From contig JACPQY010000060.1 of the NCBI GenBank assembly GCA_016190245.1, positions 62,001 to 126,000 on the forward strand: a DNA stretch of 64,000 bases. Reading direction: 5' to 3'. The position numbers and the translations under genes were made by a program. Under the pieces are notes generated by a model. The model made no database searches. It was given only the letters and a program-made list of their open reading frames with translations, and was not told the DNA's origin. This document shows positions 29,171-38,994 of this stretch, one piece after another; position 1 is the first letter of the stretch; every line of letters starts with the position of its first letter. The stretch comes from Nitrospirota bacterium. Lineage in GTDB: Bacteria > JACPQY01.

Positions 29171-30700
29171 ATGTTGGCCAAGACTCTTTCCGCGTGCGTC
29201 GTCGGGGTGGATGCCCATCCGGTTGAGGTGGAGGTGGATCTCGCACTCGGCCTCCCGGGCTTCGCCACAGTGGGCTTGGCGGAGGGTGCGGTGAGGGAGA
29301 GCAAGGATCGCGTCAAGGCGGCCATCAAGAACTCGGGCTACGAGTTTCCGAACCGCAGGATCACGGTGAACCTCGCTCCTGCGGACGTACGCAAGGAAGG
29401 CGCGCATTTCGATCTCTCGATCGCCGTCGGCGTGCTGGCCGCCCAGGACCTCGTGAAGGGGCCGCGGATCCGCGAGTACTGGCTCTTGGGAGAAGTCTCG
29501 TTGGACGGGACTCTCCGTCGCATTCCCGGCTGCCTCCCGATGGCGCTGGCGGCCAAGTCGCGCGGGATGAAGGGCATTCTGGTTCCTGTCGAGAACGCCC
29601 GGGAAGCCGGGGTGGTGGAGGGCATTGACGTTCTGCCAGTGGCCAGCTTGCCGGAAGCGGTGGAGTTCCTCACCGGCGTTCGCACGATCCAGCCTTTCGA
29701 CCACCCCACGGATGCCCTCCTGCGAGGTGTGCCCGACTATCCCGTTGACTTCAATGAGGTGCGGGGGCAGGACCATGCCAAGCGGGCTCTGGAGATCTCG
29801 GCGGCGGGCGGGCACAACGTGCTCATGATGGGACCGCCGGGAACGGGGAAGACGATGCTGGCGATGCGCCTACCGACCATTCTCCCGGCGATGACCTTTG
29901 AAGAGGCCCTGGAGACAACGAAGGTCTTCAGCGTGGCGGGTTTGCTCGGTCCGGGCGAGGCCCTGGTGACGCACCGGCCGTTCAGATCGCCCCATCACAC
30001 GATTTCGGATGCGGGCCTCGTCGGGGGCGGCCAAAACCCGAAGCCCGGCGAGGTCTCGCTGGCTCACAACGGAGTGTTGTTCCTGGACGAGCTGCCCGAG
30101 TTTCGCAAGAACGTCCTGGAAGTGCTGCGGCAGCCGCTGGAGGACGGGCGGGTCGTCATCTCGCGCGTGGCGGCCTCCATTCTCTACCCCGCGCGGTTCA
30201 TGCTCGTGGCGGCCTCGAACCCGTGCCCGTGCGGGTTCCTCAACGACAACGAGCGGGCATGCACGTGCAATCCCGCCCAGGTGCAGAAGTATCGGTCCAA
30301 GCTCTCTGGACCGCTCATGGACCGGATCGACCTGCACATCGAGGTGCCCACGGTGCCCTTCAAAGAGTTGAGCGGCCTTTCGCCCGGCGAGCCCTCAACG
30401 GTGATCCGTGAGCGAGTCGAGACGGCGCGTCGCCGGCAGGCCGAGCGGTTCGCGGGGAAGCGGGTCTATGCGAACGCCCAGATGGGATCCCGTCTCATCA
30501 AGAAGTATTGCGAGCCGAGAGAGGAGGGGCGCCGTCTGCTGGAGTCCGCCATGGAGAAGTTCAAGCTCTCCGCCCGGGCCTACACACGGATTCTGAAGGT
30601 GGCGCGCACGATCGCGGATCTGGCGGGATCGGAGGATCTCGAGCCGACCCATCTGAGCGAGGCGGTGCAGTACCGGGCCGTGGACCGTTTTGGGGTATAG
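29171..30700 (+). CDS. YifB/ComM-family Mg-chelatase-like AAA ATPase
   Basis: VEVDLALGLPGFATVGLAEGAVRESKDRVKAAIKNSGYEFP, MMGPPGTGKTMLAMRLPTILP, FRSPHHTISDAGLVGGG. Confidence 0.96.
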   Translation: MLAKTLSACVVGVDAHPVEVEVDLALGLPGFATVGLAEGAVRESKDRVKAAIKNSGYEFPNRRITVNLAPADVRKEGAHFDLSIAVGVLAAQDLVKGPRIREYWLLGEVSLDGTLRRIPGCLPMALAAKSRGMKGILVPVENAREAGVVEGIDVLPVASLPEAVEFLTGVRTIQPFDHPTDALLRGVPDYPVDFNEVRGQDHAKRALEISAAGGHNVLMMGPPGTGKTMLAMRLPTILPAMTFEEALETTKVFSVAGLLGPGEALVTHRPFRSPHHTISDAGLVGGGQNPKPGEVSLAHNGVLFLDELPEFRKNVLEVLRQPLEDGRVVISRVAASILYPARFMLVAASNPCPCGFLNDNERACTCNPAQVQKYRSKLSGPLMDRIDLHIEVPTVPFKELSGLSPGEPSTVIRERVETARRRQAERFAGKRVYANAQMGSRLIKKYCEPREEGRRLLESAMEKFKLSARAYTRILKVARTIADLAGSEDLEPTHLSEAVQYRAVDRFGV

Positions 30701-30739
30701 CGGGTGGGATGCGGCGGCTGGAGCGGAGGCTCCGGCCTC

Positions 30740-31351
30740 TCAGCCGCGCCGCAGGCGGGGGAAGAATCGGCCGGTTCGCTGCATGTAGGGCGGGTACTCC
30801 TCTTTGAAGAGGCCGAGGAGAAAGCGTTCCTCTCGAATCGCTTGGGCCCTCACGCCGAAGATCCCGACCACCGCAAGCAGGCCCAGAACGCCGCTGAGTG
30901 AGAGGAGGAACATTCCGATGACCCAGCACAAGAGGGCCGAATAGATCGGATGGCGGATCGACCCGTAGATCCCGTGCGTCACCAACTTGGTGGGTAGGTC
31001 TGGGTCCACGCCGATCCGCCAACTGTCGCCCAAGGTGTAGGCGGCGCCCACGAAAACGAAGAGGCCGCCCAGCATGAAGAGAGCTCCTGCGGCTTGCAGG
31101 GAGGCGGGAGGATCGATGACACGGCCGAGTTCGGTCAGACGGGGGAAGATGCTGGAGCTGACGAGAAGGACGCAGCCCACCACCAGCAGCAGCATGCGCA
31201 GTTTCTCGGGCGTGGAGCCGGTGCGCAGCACGACAACCGGCGACTTGCCGATCTTGCGGCGCAGCCGGACGGTGTTGAAGACCCCGAAGGCGAGCACCGC
31301 GAGGGCGCTGAAAGCGGGGATCCAACGGGCTATTCCGGCCATCCGGCGCAT
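30740..31351 (-). CDS. Isoprenylcysteine carboxyl methyltransferase-family membrane protein
   Basis: VTHGIYGSIRHPIYSALLCWVIGMFL ... IREERFLLGLFKEEYPPYMQRTGRFFPRL. Confidence 0.82.
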   Translation of the reverse strand: MRRMAGIARWIPAFSALAVLAFGVFNTVRLRRKIGKSPVVVLRTGSTPEKLRMLLLVVGCVLLVSSSIFPRLTELGRVIDPPASLQAAGALFMLGGLFVFVGAAYTLGDSWRIGVDPDLPTKLVTHGIYGSIRHPIYSALLCWVIGMFLLSLSGVLGLLAVVGIFGVRAQAIREERFLLGLFKEEYPPYMQRTGRFFPRLRRG

Positions 31352-31382
31352 TCATGCTATAGTGGGCGGGCGAAAGCAAGCG

Positions 31383-32786
31383 ATGAGAGAACGGTTGATC
31401 TTGTGGGTGACGGCGGCCGCGGTGTGCGCCGCCTGCTCCACGGATGGCGGCGGAGAGATGGACGTGCCGATCGCGTGCGAGCCCGCCCACGCTGCCGTGT
31501 CCACGCCCGAGGGCAAGTCGCTCGATGGAGCGCGCGAATGCAGCACGCTTTTCGACCCCGTCATTGTGGGGTCGGTTCTCCCCCAGGCGCGGGTAAGGGT
31601 TTTCGCCGTCGGCCGCAGGTTGGATCTCGACGAGAGTGAGTCCGAGGACGCCTATCGGCGCGTGATCGGCTGCGTCATGGATCGCGCCTCGGAGTATTTC
31701 CGCGATGACGCCCTGAACGTGATCGTGTTCGAGGAGTACACCGGCTTCCCGTTGCTGCTGGTTGGCCCCGAGGCGGCGCGCGCCCGGGCGAACAGCACCC
31801 TGGAACTGGCCGCGGCGCAATTGTACATCGAGCGCTATGGGAGCCTGGCCAAGCCACAGGAACCGGTCGCGGCGGAACAGGAGCTGGTGTATGCGCTAAC
31901 CTACCACGGATGGCCGGCCTTCTACCGGACTTTCGCCGCCGCCGCGAGGTCCTACGGCGTGCCCGTGATGGCGACCAGCCTCGTGCCCATCTACGATCCC
32001 GCCACGCTCGAGCCGAGCCGGACCGACATCCGTGTCACGAATGCGACGCTCCTCTTCGACCCGCGGGGGCGCATCGTGCACCGGTGGGACAAGGTTTACC
32101 TCGTCCCTTTCGAGCAGGGCATCCGGATCACACCGGGCGAGCTGGCCTCGGTCGGGGCGTGCGACATGGGTGGCTATCGCTGGGGCGTGGGGATCTCGCT
32201 GGACGCGTTCAAGAAGGATTACCTGGAGCACCTGAACGCCCTTGGAGTGCAGATTCTGGTTCAGCCCGATGCGAACAACTCGAACTGGGCGGATCTTGGC
32301 GGCAACGGATTCTGGCAGCCCGAGGAGTGGCTCGGCTCGGTCATGTATTCGGTTCAGGATGCCTTCCCATCCATCCAGTTCAATGTGAACCCGATGATGA
32401 CCGGGCATTACCTCGATGTGGTTTTCGACGGTCAAACCGCGATTCTGGCCAAGGAAGGGAGTCGGATTCGTCGGGACATCAACTACGTGGGCAACGCGCG
32501 GCTCGACGCGTACCCGCTCCACCCCGACGCGCCGTTTCCCTACATGGGGCCTTTCCCTAAGGGAGGGTTCCTCGCGCTCGGACCCTGGATCTGGATGGAT
32601 CCCGATTACCCGGATCTCTGCCCGTCGGCGGGCGGAGCATGCATCGGGTTGGAAGGCGTACCCCTTGTCCCCCCGCCCGATGGGGGGCGCGAGGGGATTC
32701 AGGCGGTTTTGCAGTCGCTGGCGTTCGAACGCTCGAACCTCGCTCGCCCCTACCTGGAAACCCTGGCCTTCGCCGACCTGCCCTGA
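31383..32786 (+). CDS. Nitrilase-superfamily-like lipoprotein
   Basis: Lipobox-like VTAAAVCAAC; LNVIVFEEYTGFPLLLVG, FDPRGRIVHRWDKVYLVPFEQG; predicted nucleophile position reads ISLD. Confidence 0.65.
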   Translation: MRERLILWVTAAAVCAACSTDGGGEMDVPIACEPAHAAVSTPEGKSLDGARECSTLFDPVIVGSVLPQARVRVFAVGRRLDLDESESEDAYRRVIGCVMDRASEYFRDDALNVIVFEEYTGFPLLLVGPEAARARANSTLELAAAQLYIERYGSLAKPQEPVAAEQELVYALTYHGWPAFYRTFAAAARSYGVPVMATSLVPIYDPATLEPSRTDIRVTNATLLFDPRGRIVHRWDKVYLVPFEQGIRITPGELASVGACDMGGYRWGVGISLDAFKKDYLEHLNALGVQILVQPDANNSNWADLGGNGFWQPEEWLGSVMYSVQDAFPSIQFNVNPMMTGHYLDVVFDGQTAILAKEGSRIRRDINYVGNARLDAYPLHPDAPFPYMGPFPKGGFLALGPWIWMDPDYPDLCPSAGGACIGLEGVPLVPPPDGGREGIQAVLQSLAFERSNLARPYLETLAFADLP

Positions 32787-32823
32787 GGCGGCGCAGGTGC
32801 CTCTACGGGTGGCCGGCGTGGTC

Positions 32824-33699
32824 TCAGGCGATGTGCCCGAAGTGTCCGCTCCTGTAGTCTTCGATGGCTTGCCGGATCTGGGACTGCGTGTTCATGACAA
32901 ACGGACCGTAGCGCGAGACCGGCTCGCGTAGGGGCTTGCCTGCGAGGAGCAGGAACTCCATCGGGGCGCGGGCCTCTGAGGGCACTTCGATGCTCACGGT
33001 GTCCCCTTCGTTCGAGAAGATCGCCGCCTGACCGTCCGATATCCGTCGGTGAGGCACCCCAACATCTCCTTCCCCCGAAAACACGTATGCGATGGCATTC
33101 AGGTCGGCACGGACCTTTTGCGTCATTCGACCTCCGGGGCGAATCGCGACGTGCAGGTAGAGGATAGGAATGCGCGTCTGGATCTCGGCGCGCGCTCCGA
33201 GCGACTCCCCGGCGATGACACGCACGGTGGTTCGCCCATCGGGGCTCTGGGCCACCGGGACGCGATTGCCGTCGATCTCCTGGTACCGCGGCTTCACCAG
33301 CTTGTCCTTGCGCGGGAGGTTGACCCAGAGTTGAAAGCCGTGCATGCGCCCCCCGCTGCTCTGAAACTCCGCGGAGGGCATCTCCGAGTGGATGACTCCC
33401 GCCCCCGCGGTCATCCACTGGACGTCGCCGGGGCCGAGCCGTCCTGCGTGTCCCGCCGAATCCCTGTGTTCCATCTCCCCGGAGAGCAGGTAGGTGACGG
33501 TCTCGAAGCCGCGGTGGGGATGATCGGGAGCGCCCTTCGCTTCACCCGGCCTCACGTCCGACGGCCCCATCTCGTCCAGGAGAAGGAAGGGATCGAGATA
33601 GTCGAGTTCGGGCGTTGGGAAGGGGCGGCGGACGGCAAACCCCGCGCCCTCGAAGGTTCTCACGCCGGTGATGATTCTGGAGACGGATCTCGTGCCCAT
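32824..33699 (-). CDS. Pirin family protein
   Basis: LDPFLLLDEMGPSDVRPGEAKGAPDHPHRGFETVTYLLSGEMEHRDSAGH...VQWMTAGAGVIHSEMP. Confidence 0.93.
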   Translation of the reverse strand: MGTRSVSRIITGVRTFEGAGFAVRRPFPTPELDYLDPFLLLDEMGPSDVRPGEAKGAPDHPHRGFETVTYLLSGEMEHRDSAGHAGRLGPGDVQWMTAGAGVIHSEMPSAEFQSSGGRMHGFQLWVNLPRKDKLVKPRYQEIDGNRVPVAQSPDGRTTVRVIAGESLGARAEIQTRIPILYLHVAIRPGGRMTQKVRADLNAIAYVFSGEGDVGVPHRRISDGQAAIFSNEGDTVSIEVPSEARAPMEFLLLAGKPLREPVSRYGPFVMNTQSQIRQAIEDYRSGHFGHIA

Positions 33700-33759
33700 G
33701 GTTCTCCAATGTGGACCGCTAGAGTACCACAAGTCGCGTCGCTCTCCAAGCCTGCGAAC

Positions 33760-34437
33760 CTAGGCGGACGGAGGGGCTGGTCGGGGGCCGGGATGGTGGG
33801 CGCTCGGCCAAACTCCGGAGCTGAGGGGGGGAATTCTGAGCAGGGAAGAGCGCGAGAGAAACCAGGTCAAGATAAGGCTCATCTCGATGACGGCGAATCC
33901 CACCCATGGGGGCGCGTATGGAGACGGGAAAGGCCAGAGGTAGGGCATGAGCGGGATGGGGCTATCCGTCAGGTCGAGCCCCAGGTGGGTGAGGAGGCCG
34001 TTTCCGACCAGCCACGCGTGGTAGCGCCGTTCGCTGAGCGCGCCGACGAAGGCCGCAAGCATGCCGGCGAAAGCGAGGCTGTGCGTGATCGGCGTGTCGG
34101 TGTTCATCACTTTCAGGAACTCGAATGTGCCGGCGGCGAGGAAGTGATCGGCATCCAGCCCGATGGCGGGAAAGATGGCGAGAAACGCCGCGAGCCGGGG
34201 GAATCGGCCACGCGACGCCCGCAGGCGGGTGAGGGCGGGCCAGTTCGCGACAAGCGCCAGCGGTCCGTGAAACGCGATGGTCTCGAAGATGTTTCCGCCA
34301 TAGCCCGGGAGGGGGAGGAAGGGGTGGATCTCCCAGAGACGATGGAGTACAACGACCGCCCCGAGAAAGAGTTGGCTGAGCAGGAATTCCCCCCACGCGA
34401 CCGGCGGGGACGATTGGGGCGCCCGCGCGCTACCCAC
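33760..34437 (-). CDS. Membrane-bound metal-dependent hydrolase-like protein (DUF457/YdjM-like)
   Basis: IGLDADHFLAAGTFEFLKVMNTDTPITHSLAFAGMLAAF...GLLTHLGLDLTDSPIPLMPYLWPF. Confidence 0.6.
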   Translation of the reverse strand: MGSARAPQSSPPVAWGEFLLSQLFLGAVVVLHRLWEIHPFLPLPGYGGNIFETIAFHGPLALVANWPALTRLRASRGRFPRLAAFLAIFPAIGLDADHFLAAGTFEFLKVMNTDTPITHSLAFAGMLAAFVGALSERRYHAWLVGNGLLTHLGLDLTDSPIPLMPYLWPFPSPYAPPWVGFAVIEMSLILTWFLSRSSLLRIPPLSSGVWPSAHHPGPRPAPPSA

Positions 34438-36136
34438 GGTAGCGCTGCGTAATCGGCATCCTCCGATCCCGTCCGAACGCTTTGGGCGTGATCTTCACCC
34501 CCGGGGCCGCCTGCCGACGCTTGTATTCGCTGCGATCCACCAGCGAGGCCACGCGGCGGACCACATCCACGTCGTAGCCTTTGGCGGTGATCTCTTCCAC
34601 GGTCCGATCCTCCTCCACGTAGAGCTTGAGGATGGCGTCGAGAAGGTCGTACGGCGGGAGGCTGTCGGCATCCTTCTGATTCGGGCGGAGCTCGGCCGTG
34701 GGCGGCTTCTCGAAGACGCGCTCGGGGATGACGTTCCCACGGGTGTTGCGGTGGCGGCAGAGGCGATAAACCAATGTCTTTGGGATGTCCTTGATCACGG
34801 CGAATCCGCCCGCGGTGTCCCCGTAGAGGGTACAATAGCCCGTGCTGATCTCGCTCTTGTTCCCCGTGGTGAGCAGGAGCCATCCGAACTTGTTGGAGAG
34901 GGCCATGAGGAGCGTGCCCCGAATGCGTGCCTGGAGGTTCTCCTCGGCCTCGGAGGGGGGGAGTCGCGCGAACTCGACTTTGAGTGCCTCCAGCATGGCG
35001 GCGTGCGAACCCTCGATGGGGATCACGCGGTAGTCTATGCCCAGCCGCCGGGCCAAGTCCTCAGCGTCCTCGATGCTCTCGCGGGAGGTGAAGCGCGAGG
35101 GGAGCGCCACGCCCGTCACATTCGAGGGGCCCAGCGCATCGGCGGCGATCCCGGCTGTGAGTGAGGAATCGATCCCTCCGCTCAGCCCGAGCACGGCTCG
35201 CTTGAAACCGTTTTTCCGGAAGTAGTCCCCTGTGCCCAGGACGAGCGCGTCATATACCTCCGCTTCGCCATTGAGTGCCGTGCGGTGCCTGCGCGGGAGG
35301 ACGGGGCGGGTCGCGGCCGGCCGGATCGGGACCTGAACTGCGCCAAGGGCGCGCTTCGGCCGGGCGCGCGTGGGGCGGGGAAGATCCGCCAGAATCAAGT
35401 CCTCGGCGAACGTGGCCCCGCGAGCGGCCACGGCGCCGTCGGGCGACACCACGAGGCTGTTCCCGTCGAAGACGAGCTCGTCCTGCCCGCCGACGAGATT
35501 GCAATACGCAACCCAGACGCCTCCGGATCGAGCCCACCGGCGCAACAGCGCGAGCCGCTCGCGGCCCTTGCCGGAGTGGAAAGGCGAGGCGGAAAGGTTC
35601 ACGAGTGCGTCCACCCCCCCGTCTCGCAGGAGCACGGGGCAGGGGCCGTGGTCGTGCCAAATGTCCTCACAGATCGTGAGGCCCAGGCGCAAGGCACCCA
35701 GGTTGATGACAAGGGGCGCCGTGCCGGCCCGAAAATAGCGGACTTCATCGAAAACGCCGTAGTTGGGCAGCAGCATTTTGTGGTAGCGCGCAAGGACCCG
35801 CCCCTGCGCGCAGACGGCGGCGGCATTGAAGCGCGCCGATCCCTCGCGATCGACAAATCCCGCAATGAGAGCGCAACGCCGCGCATCTCGCGCGATCTTG
35901 CGGACCCACCGCAGGTTCTCCTCCACGAATCGTCTCTTGAGCAGGAGGTCCTCGGGCGGGTAGCCCGTGAGAGCCAGCTCGGGTGTGACGAGAAGGTCGG
36001 CCCCTGAGCCCTCGGCCCGGTGCAGGGCCTCGAGGATTCGCTTGGCATTGCCCTCAAGATCGCCGACGGTCGGATTGATCTGGGCGAGGGCGATGCGGAC
36101 CCCCCCCGCAGCAGGACGGCGATCACGGTGCCGCAT
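34430..36136 (-). CDS. nadE: Glutamine-dependent NAD+ synthetase
   Basis: N-terminal nitrilase domain RIALAQINPTVGDLEGNAKRI; C-terminal LGLSGGIDSSLTAGIAADALG, LLTTGNKSEISTGYCTLYGDTAGGFAVIKDIPKT. Confidence 0.96.
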   Translation of the reverse strand: MRHRDRRPAAGGVRIALAQINPTVGDLEGNAKRILEALHRAEGSGADLLVTPELALTGYPPEDLLLKRRFVEENLRWVRKIARDARRCALIAGFVDREGSARFNAAAVCAQGRVLARYHKMLLPNYGVFDEVRYFRAGTAPLVINLGALRLGLTICEDIWHDHGPCPVLLRDGGVDALVNLSASPFHSGKGRERLALLRRWARSGGVWVAYCNLVGGQDELVFDGNSLVVSPDGAVAARGATFAEDLILADLPRPTRARPKRALGAVQVPIRPAATRPVLPRRHRTALNGEAEVYDALVLGTGDYFRKNGFKRAVLGLSGGIDSSLTAGIAADALGPSNVTGVALPSRFTSRESIEDAEDLARRLGIDYRVIPIEGSHAAMLEALKVEFARLPPSEAEENLQARIRGTLLMALSNKFGWLLLTTGNKSEISTGYCTLYGDTAGGFAVIKDIPKTLVYRLCRHRNTRGNVIPERVFEKPPTAELRPNQKDADSLPPYDLLDAILKLYVEEDRTVEEITAKGYDVDVVRRVASLVDRSEYKRRQAAPGVKITPKAFGRDRRMPITQRYRG

Positions 36137-36193
36137 GGCTTGACCTCATTCGGGCCCCCCGGATGGCCGGAGATACGTCTCGTGTGCCTCCAG

Positions 36194-36262
36194 GGTTCGA
36201 CGGACTCACCATGAGCGGAAAGCGATCCGCTCGTCCTGTCCGCCATAGGCGGATTGTCGAAG
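36194..36262 (-). repeat. CTTCGACAA-type repeat (opposite orientation) with hairpin TCCGCCATAGGCGGA
   Basis: GGTTCGACGGACTCACCATGAGCGG...CCGCTCGTCCTG-TCCGCCATAGGCGGA-TTGTCGAAGG. Confidence 0.7.
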
Positions 36263-36297
36263 GAAAAAGTTGCATCGGCAATGCGGGAATCAATAGG

Positions 36298-37743
36298 TCA
36301 GGTGCTGCGTTCGCTACGCCGCTTCCGGCGAAGCGTGTTGCGGTGGATCCCGATCAACTCGGCGGCCTTGACCTGATTGCCCTTCGCGAACGTCAGGGCT
36401 TCGCGAACGAGGATGTCCTCCACGCCGTGGCGAACCCGGGTGCCGACGCCCGTCTCACCGCCGGCCAGGCTCTCGCGCACATGCTCGGCGAGGTTGCGGC
36501 GCCAGTCCGAGATGGGCTCGGACGCGGGGCCGCGCACGTGAGCGGGCAGGAGATCGGGGGTGATGGGCCGGTCGCGGTGGACGGCGATCAGCTTTCGCAC
36601 CAGGTTGCGCAGTTCGCGAACATTGCCCGGGAAATCGTAGCGGCCCAGCGCGGCCTCCGCGGCGGCCGACAGCCCGCCGCGCTGGAGGTGGTACTCGGCC
36701 AGCACCTCGCTCGTGAACGTTCGTATCAGGTCCGACAGATCCTCGCGACGCTCGCGAAGGGGGGGGATGCCCAACTCGAAGACCGCGAGACGGTAGTAGA
36801 GGTCTTCCCGAAAACGGCTGGTTTCCACACGCTCGCGCAGGTTCTGATTCGTCGCGCACACGACACGCACGTTGACCTTCTGGCTCCGGCTGGATCCGAG
36901 GGGGGTGACCTCCCGGTCCTGCAGCACGCGCAGGAACTTGGCTTGCGCCTCGAGGGGGAGCTCGCCGACCTCGTCCAGGAAGAGGGTGCCGGATTGGGCG
37001 GCGGCGAATTTCCCGGCGCGGGCGCGGTCGGCCCCCGTAAAGGCGCCTCGCTCGTAGCCGAAGAGCTCCGCCTCGACGAGACCGGCGGGGATGGCGGCGC
37101 AGTTCACGCTGACGAAGGGGCCTGCCTTGCAGGCGCTGTGTTCGTGGATCGAACGGGCCACCACCTCCTTGCCCACGCCGCTCTCGCCCGTGATTAGAAC
37201 CGTCTCGTCGGAGGAGGCGGCGCGCCCGGCGAGCTTGAAGACCTCCCGCATGGCCTCGCTCCGACTCACCACGAGGGGCGGGCCGGCGGCCCGTTCGGTC
37301 TCCGCGCCCGCCGCGGCAGGCCGATCGTTTTTGGCCGCGGCGCTCAGGGCCTGTTTAACCACCCCCCTGAGCCGGTCGATGTCGAACGGTTTCACAACGT
37401 AGTCGTAGGCTCCCCATCGCATGGCTTCCATCACGTACGTATGCTCCGCGTGGCCCGTGATCACGATGACGCTCGGCGGTGCCGGAAGGGCGGTGATCTC
37501 CTTGAGCAGGTCAATGCCGCACGGCTCGGGCAGGAAAAGATCCAGGAGCACAACCACGGGCTGGAGGCGCTTCACTTCCGCGAGGGCCGCTCCCGCCTCT
37601 CCCACCTCGCCCACGCCGTAGCCGAACGGCGCAAGCGCCTTGCGCACGATCGAGCGCGCAGAAGGGTCGTCGTCCACCGTCAGAATCGTCGGGCGGGTGG
37701 CAGGACGCGCCGCACGGGAGGTCTCGGGGGGGGGGACCGACAT
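36298..37743 (-). CDS. NtrC-type sigma-54-dependent response regulator
   Basis: [37 protein letters not shown]+: [21 protein letters not shown]; Fis-like C-terminus. Confidence 0.95.
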   Translation of the reverse strand: MSVPPPETSRAARPATRPTILTVDDDPSARSIVRKALAPFGYGVGEVGEAGAALAEVKRLQPVVVLLDLFLPEPCGIDLLKEITALPAPPSVIVITGHAEHTYVMEAMRWGAYDYVVKPFDIDRLRGVVKQALSAAAKNDRPAAAGAETERAAGPPLVVSRSEAMREVFKLAGRAASSDETVLITGESGVGKEVVARSIHEHSACKAGPFVSVNCAAIPAGLVEAELFGYERGAFTGADRARAGKFAAAQSGTLFLDEVGELPLEAQAKFLRVLQDREVTPLGSSRSQKVNVRVVCATNQNLRERVETSRFREDLYYRLAVFELGIPPLRERREDLSDLIRTFTSEVLAEYHLQRGGLSAAAEAALGRYDFPGNVRELRNLVRKLIAVHRDRPITPDLLPAHVRGPASEPISDWRRNLAEHVRESLAGGETGVGTRVRHGVEDILVREALTFAKGNQVKAAELIGIHRNTLRRKRRSERST

Positions 37744-37747
37744 GGAG

Positions 37748-38743
37748 CTAGACCGTCCGATGGGGCAGGAGGATCTCGAACGTGCTGGGAGGGTGGTAGG
37801 CGAGCACGCCGCGATGTTCCTTGATGATCCGGTAGGCCAGAGCGAGGCCGAGACCCAGCCCTTTCTCCTTGTTCGAACGCGTGGGGCTGAAGAGCCAGTT
37901 CTCGAACCCGCGCGGCAGACCGGGGCCGCTGTCCTCGATCCGCACCGAGATCATGTTTCGAGCGGGGCTGTAGATCGAGTTGAGCGCCACCCCGGTCAAA
38001 AGCGAAACGCGCCCGCCGTCGTCCACCGCCTCAAGGGCGTTCTTGACGATGTTGGACAAGGCCCGCTTGAGCTTCTCGCCGTCCGCGGGGATGAGGGGCA
38101 GGCTGGGGTCGAAGACGCGGACGACCCTCACGCCCTTCTGCCGGACCGTCTCCCGGAAGAGGTTGAGCGTATCGTCGAGCACCTCGTGGATGTTGGTCTC
38201 GCGCATGCTGAGGGCCGCGGGACGCGAGAACTCGACCATCTCGAGAAGCATGTCCTCCAGGCGTCGGGTCTCTTTCTCCAGGATTCCGAGCAATTCGCGG
38301 TCGAACCCTTCCTTGAGGAGTTGAGCGGCCCCCTTGATGCCGGTCAACGGTCCTTTCATCTCGTGAAGGATCTCACTGGCCACCCTTGCCAGCATGACAA
38401 GCGCCTCTTCCTTCTGCATTTGCTCTTCCCTGGCGCGGAAGCGCGTGACGTCGCGGAGGACCACCACGAACTGCGAAGGCGGTGCAGGGGTCGGGAAAAT
38501 GTCCACGAGGAATGTCTGCGGAGGGAAGTTTGCCCAGATTCCGCGCACACCGCGGCCCTCCCGGGCGGCAGCGTACTCGGCGACGAGATCGCGGATCGAG
38601 CCCAAAATCTCCTCCCGATGGCCCAGGGAGAAAGCCTCCTCTGCGGCGGGGTTTGCATAGAGGAGTTCGCCGGTCCCCTCGAGGAGGACGAAACCGTCGT
38701 GTGCGGTCTCGACAAGTTGCAGGGCGTGTTCCTCCTTCCCCAT
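37748..38743 (-). CDS. PAS-domain sensor histidine kinase (NtrB-like)
   Basis: SEILHEMKGPLTGIKGAAQLLKEG; LSNIVKNALEAVDDGG; SVRIEDSGPGLP; KEKGLGLGLALAYRIIKEHRGVL. Confidence 0.93.
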   Translation of the reverse strand: MGKEEHALQLVETAHDGFVLLEGTGELLYANPAAEEAFSLGHREEILGSIRDLVAEYAAAREGRGVRGIWANFPPQTFLVDIFPTPAPPSQFVVVLRDVTRFRAREEQMQKEEALVMLARVASEILHEMKGPLTGIKGAAQLLKEGFDRELLGILEKETRRLEDMLLEMVEFSRPAALSMRETNIHEVLDDTLNLFRETVRQKGVRVVRVFDPSLPLIPADGEKLKRALSNIVKNALEAVDDGGRVSLLTGVALNSIYSPARNMISVRIEDSGPGLPRGFENWLFSPTRSNKEKGLGLGLALAYRIIKEHRGVLAYHPPSTFEILLPHRTV

Positions 38744-38842
38744 GGATGACGGGATTATAGAGCGTTCCGTCGAAAAGACCACGTGCACTTCCGTGGTGCA
38801 CTGCTGGCTGGTAGAGCAAGTCATGACGGAATTTCCCAGCGC

Positions 38843-38936
38843 GAGATTGCTTCGCTTCGCTCGCAATGACGCGGGCTTGGTGTCATTGCGAAGGAGTCAG
38901 TTGGGGCGGACGACTGAAGCAATCTCGGCCAAGACT
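38843..38936 (+). repeat. GCGAGATTGCTTCGCTTCGCTCGCAATGACG...TGTCATTGCGAAGG...AGCAATCTC repeat, no complete hairpin module
   Basis: Same outer backbone as 21505 and 49373, but GCTTCGC occupies the place of the first TCCGCC..GGCGGA hairpin. Confidence 0.75.
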
Positions 38937-38994
38937 TCTACCACGGGCCACTTGCTGGAAAATTCCTAGCCGGGGGATATGATTCTCCCCCAAA

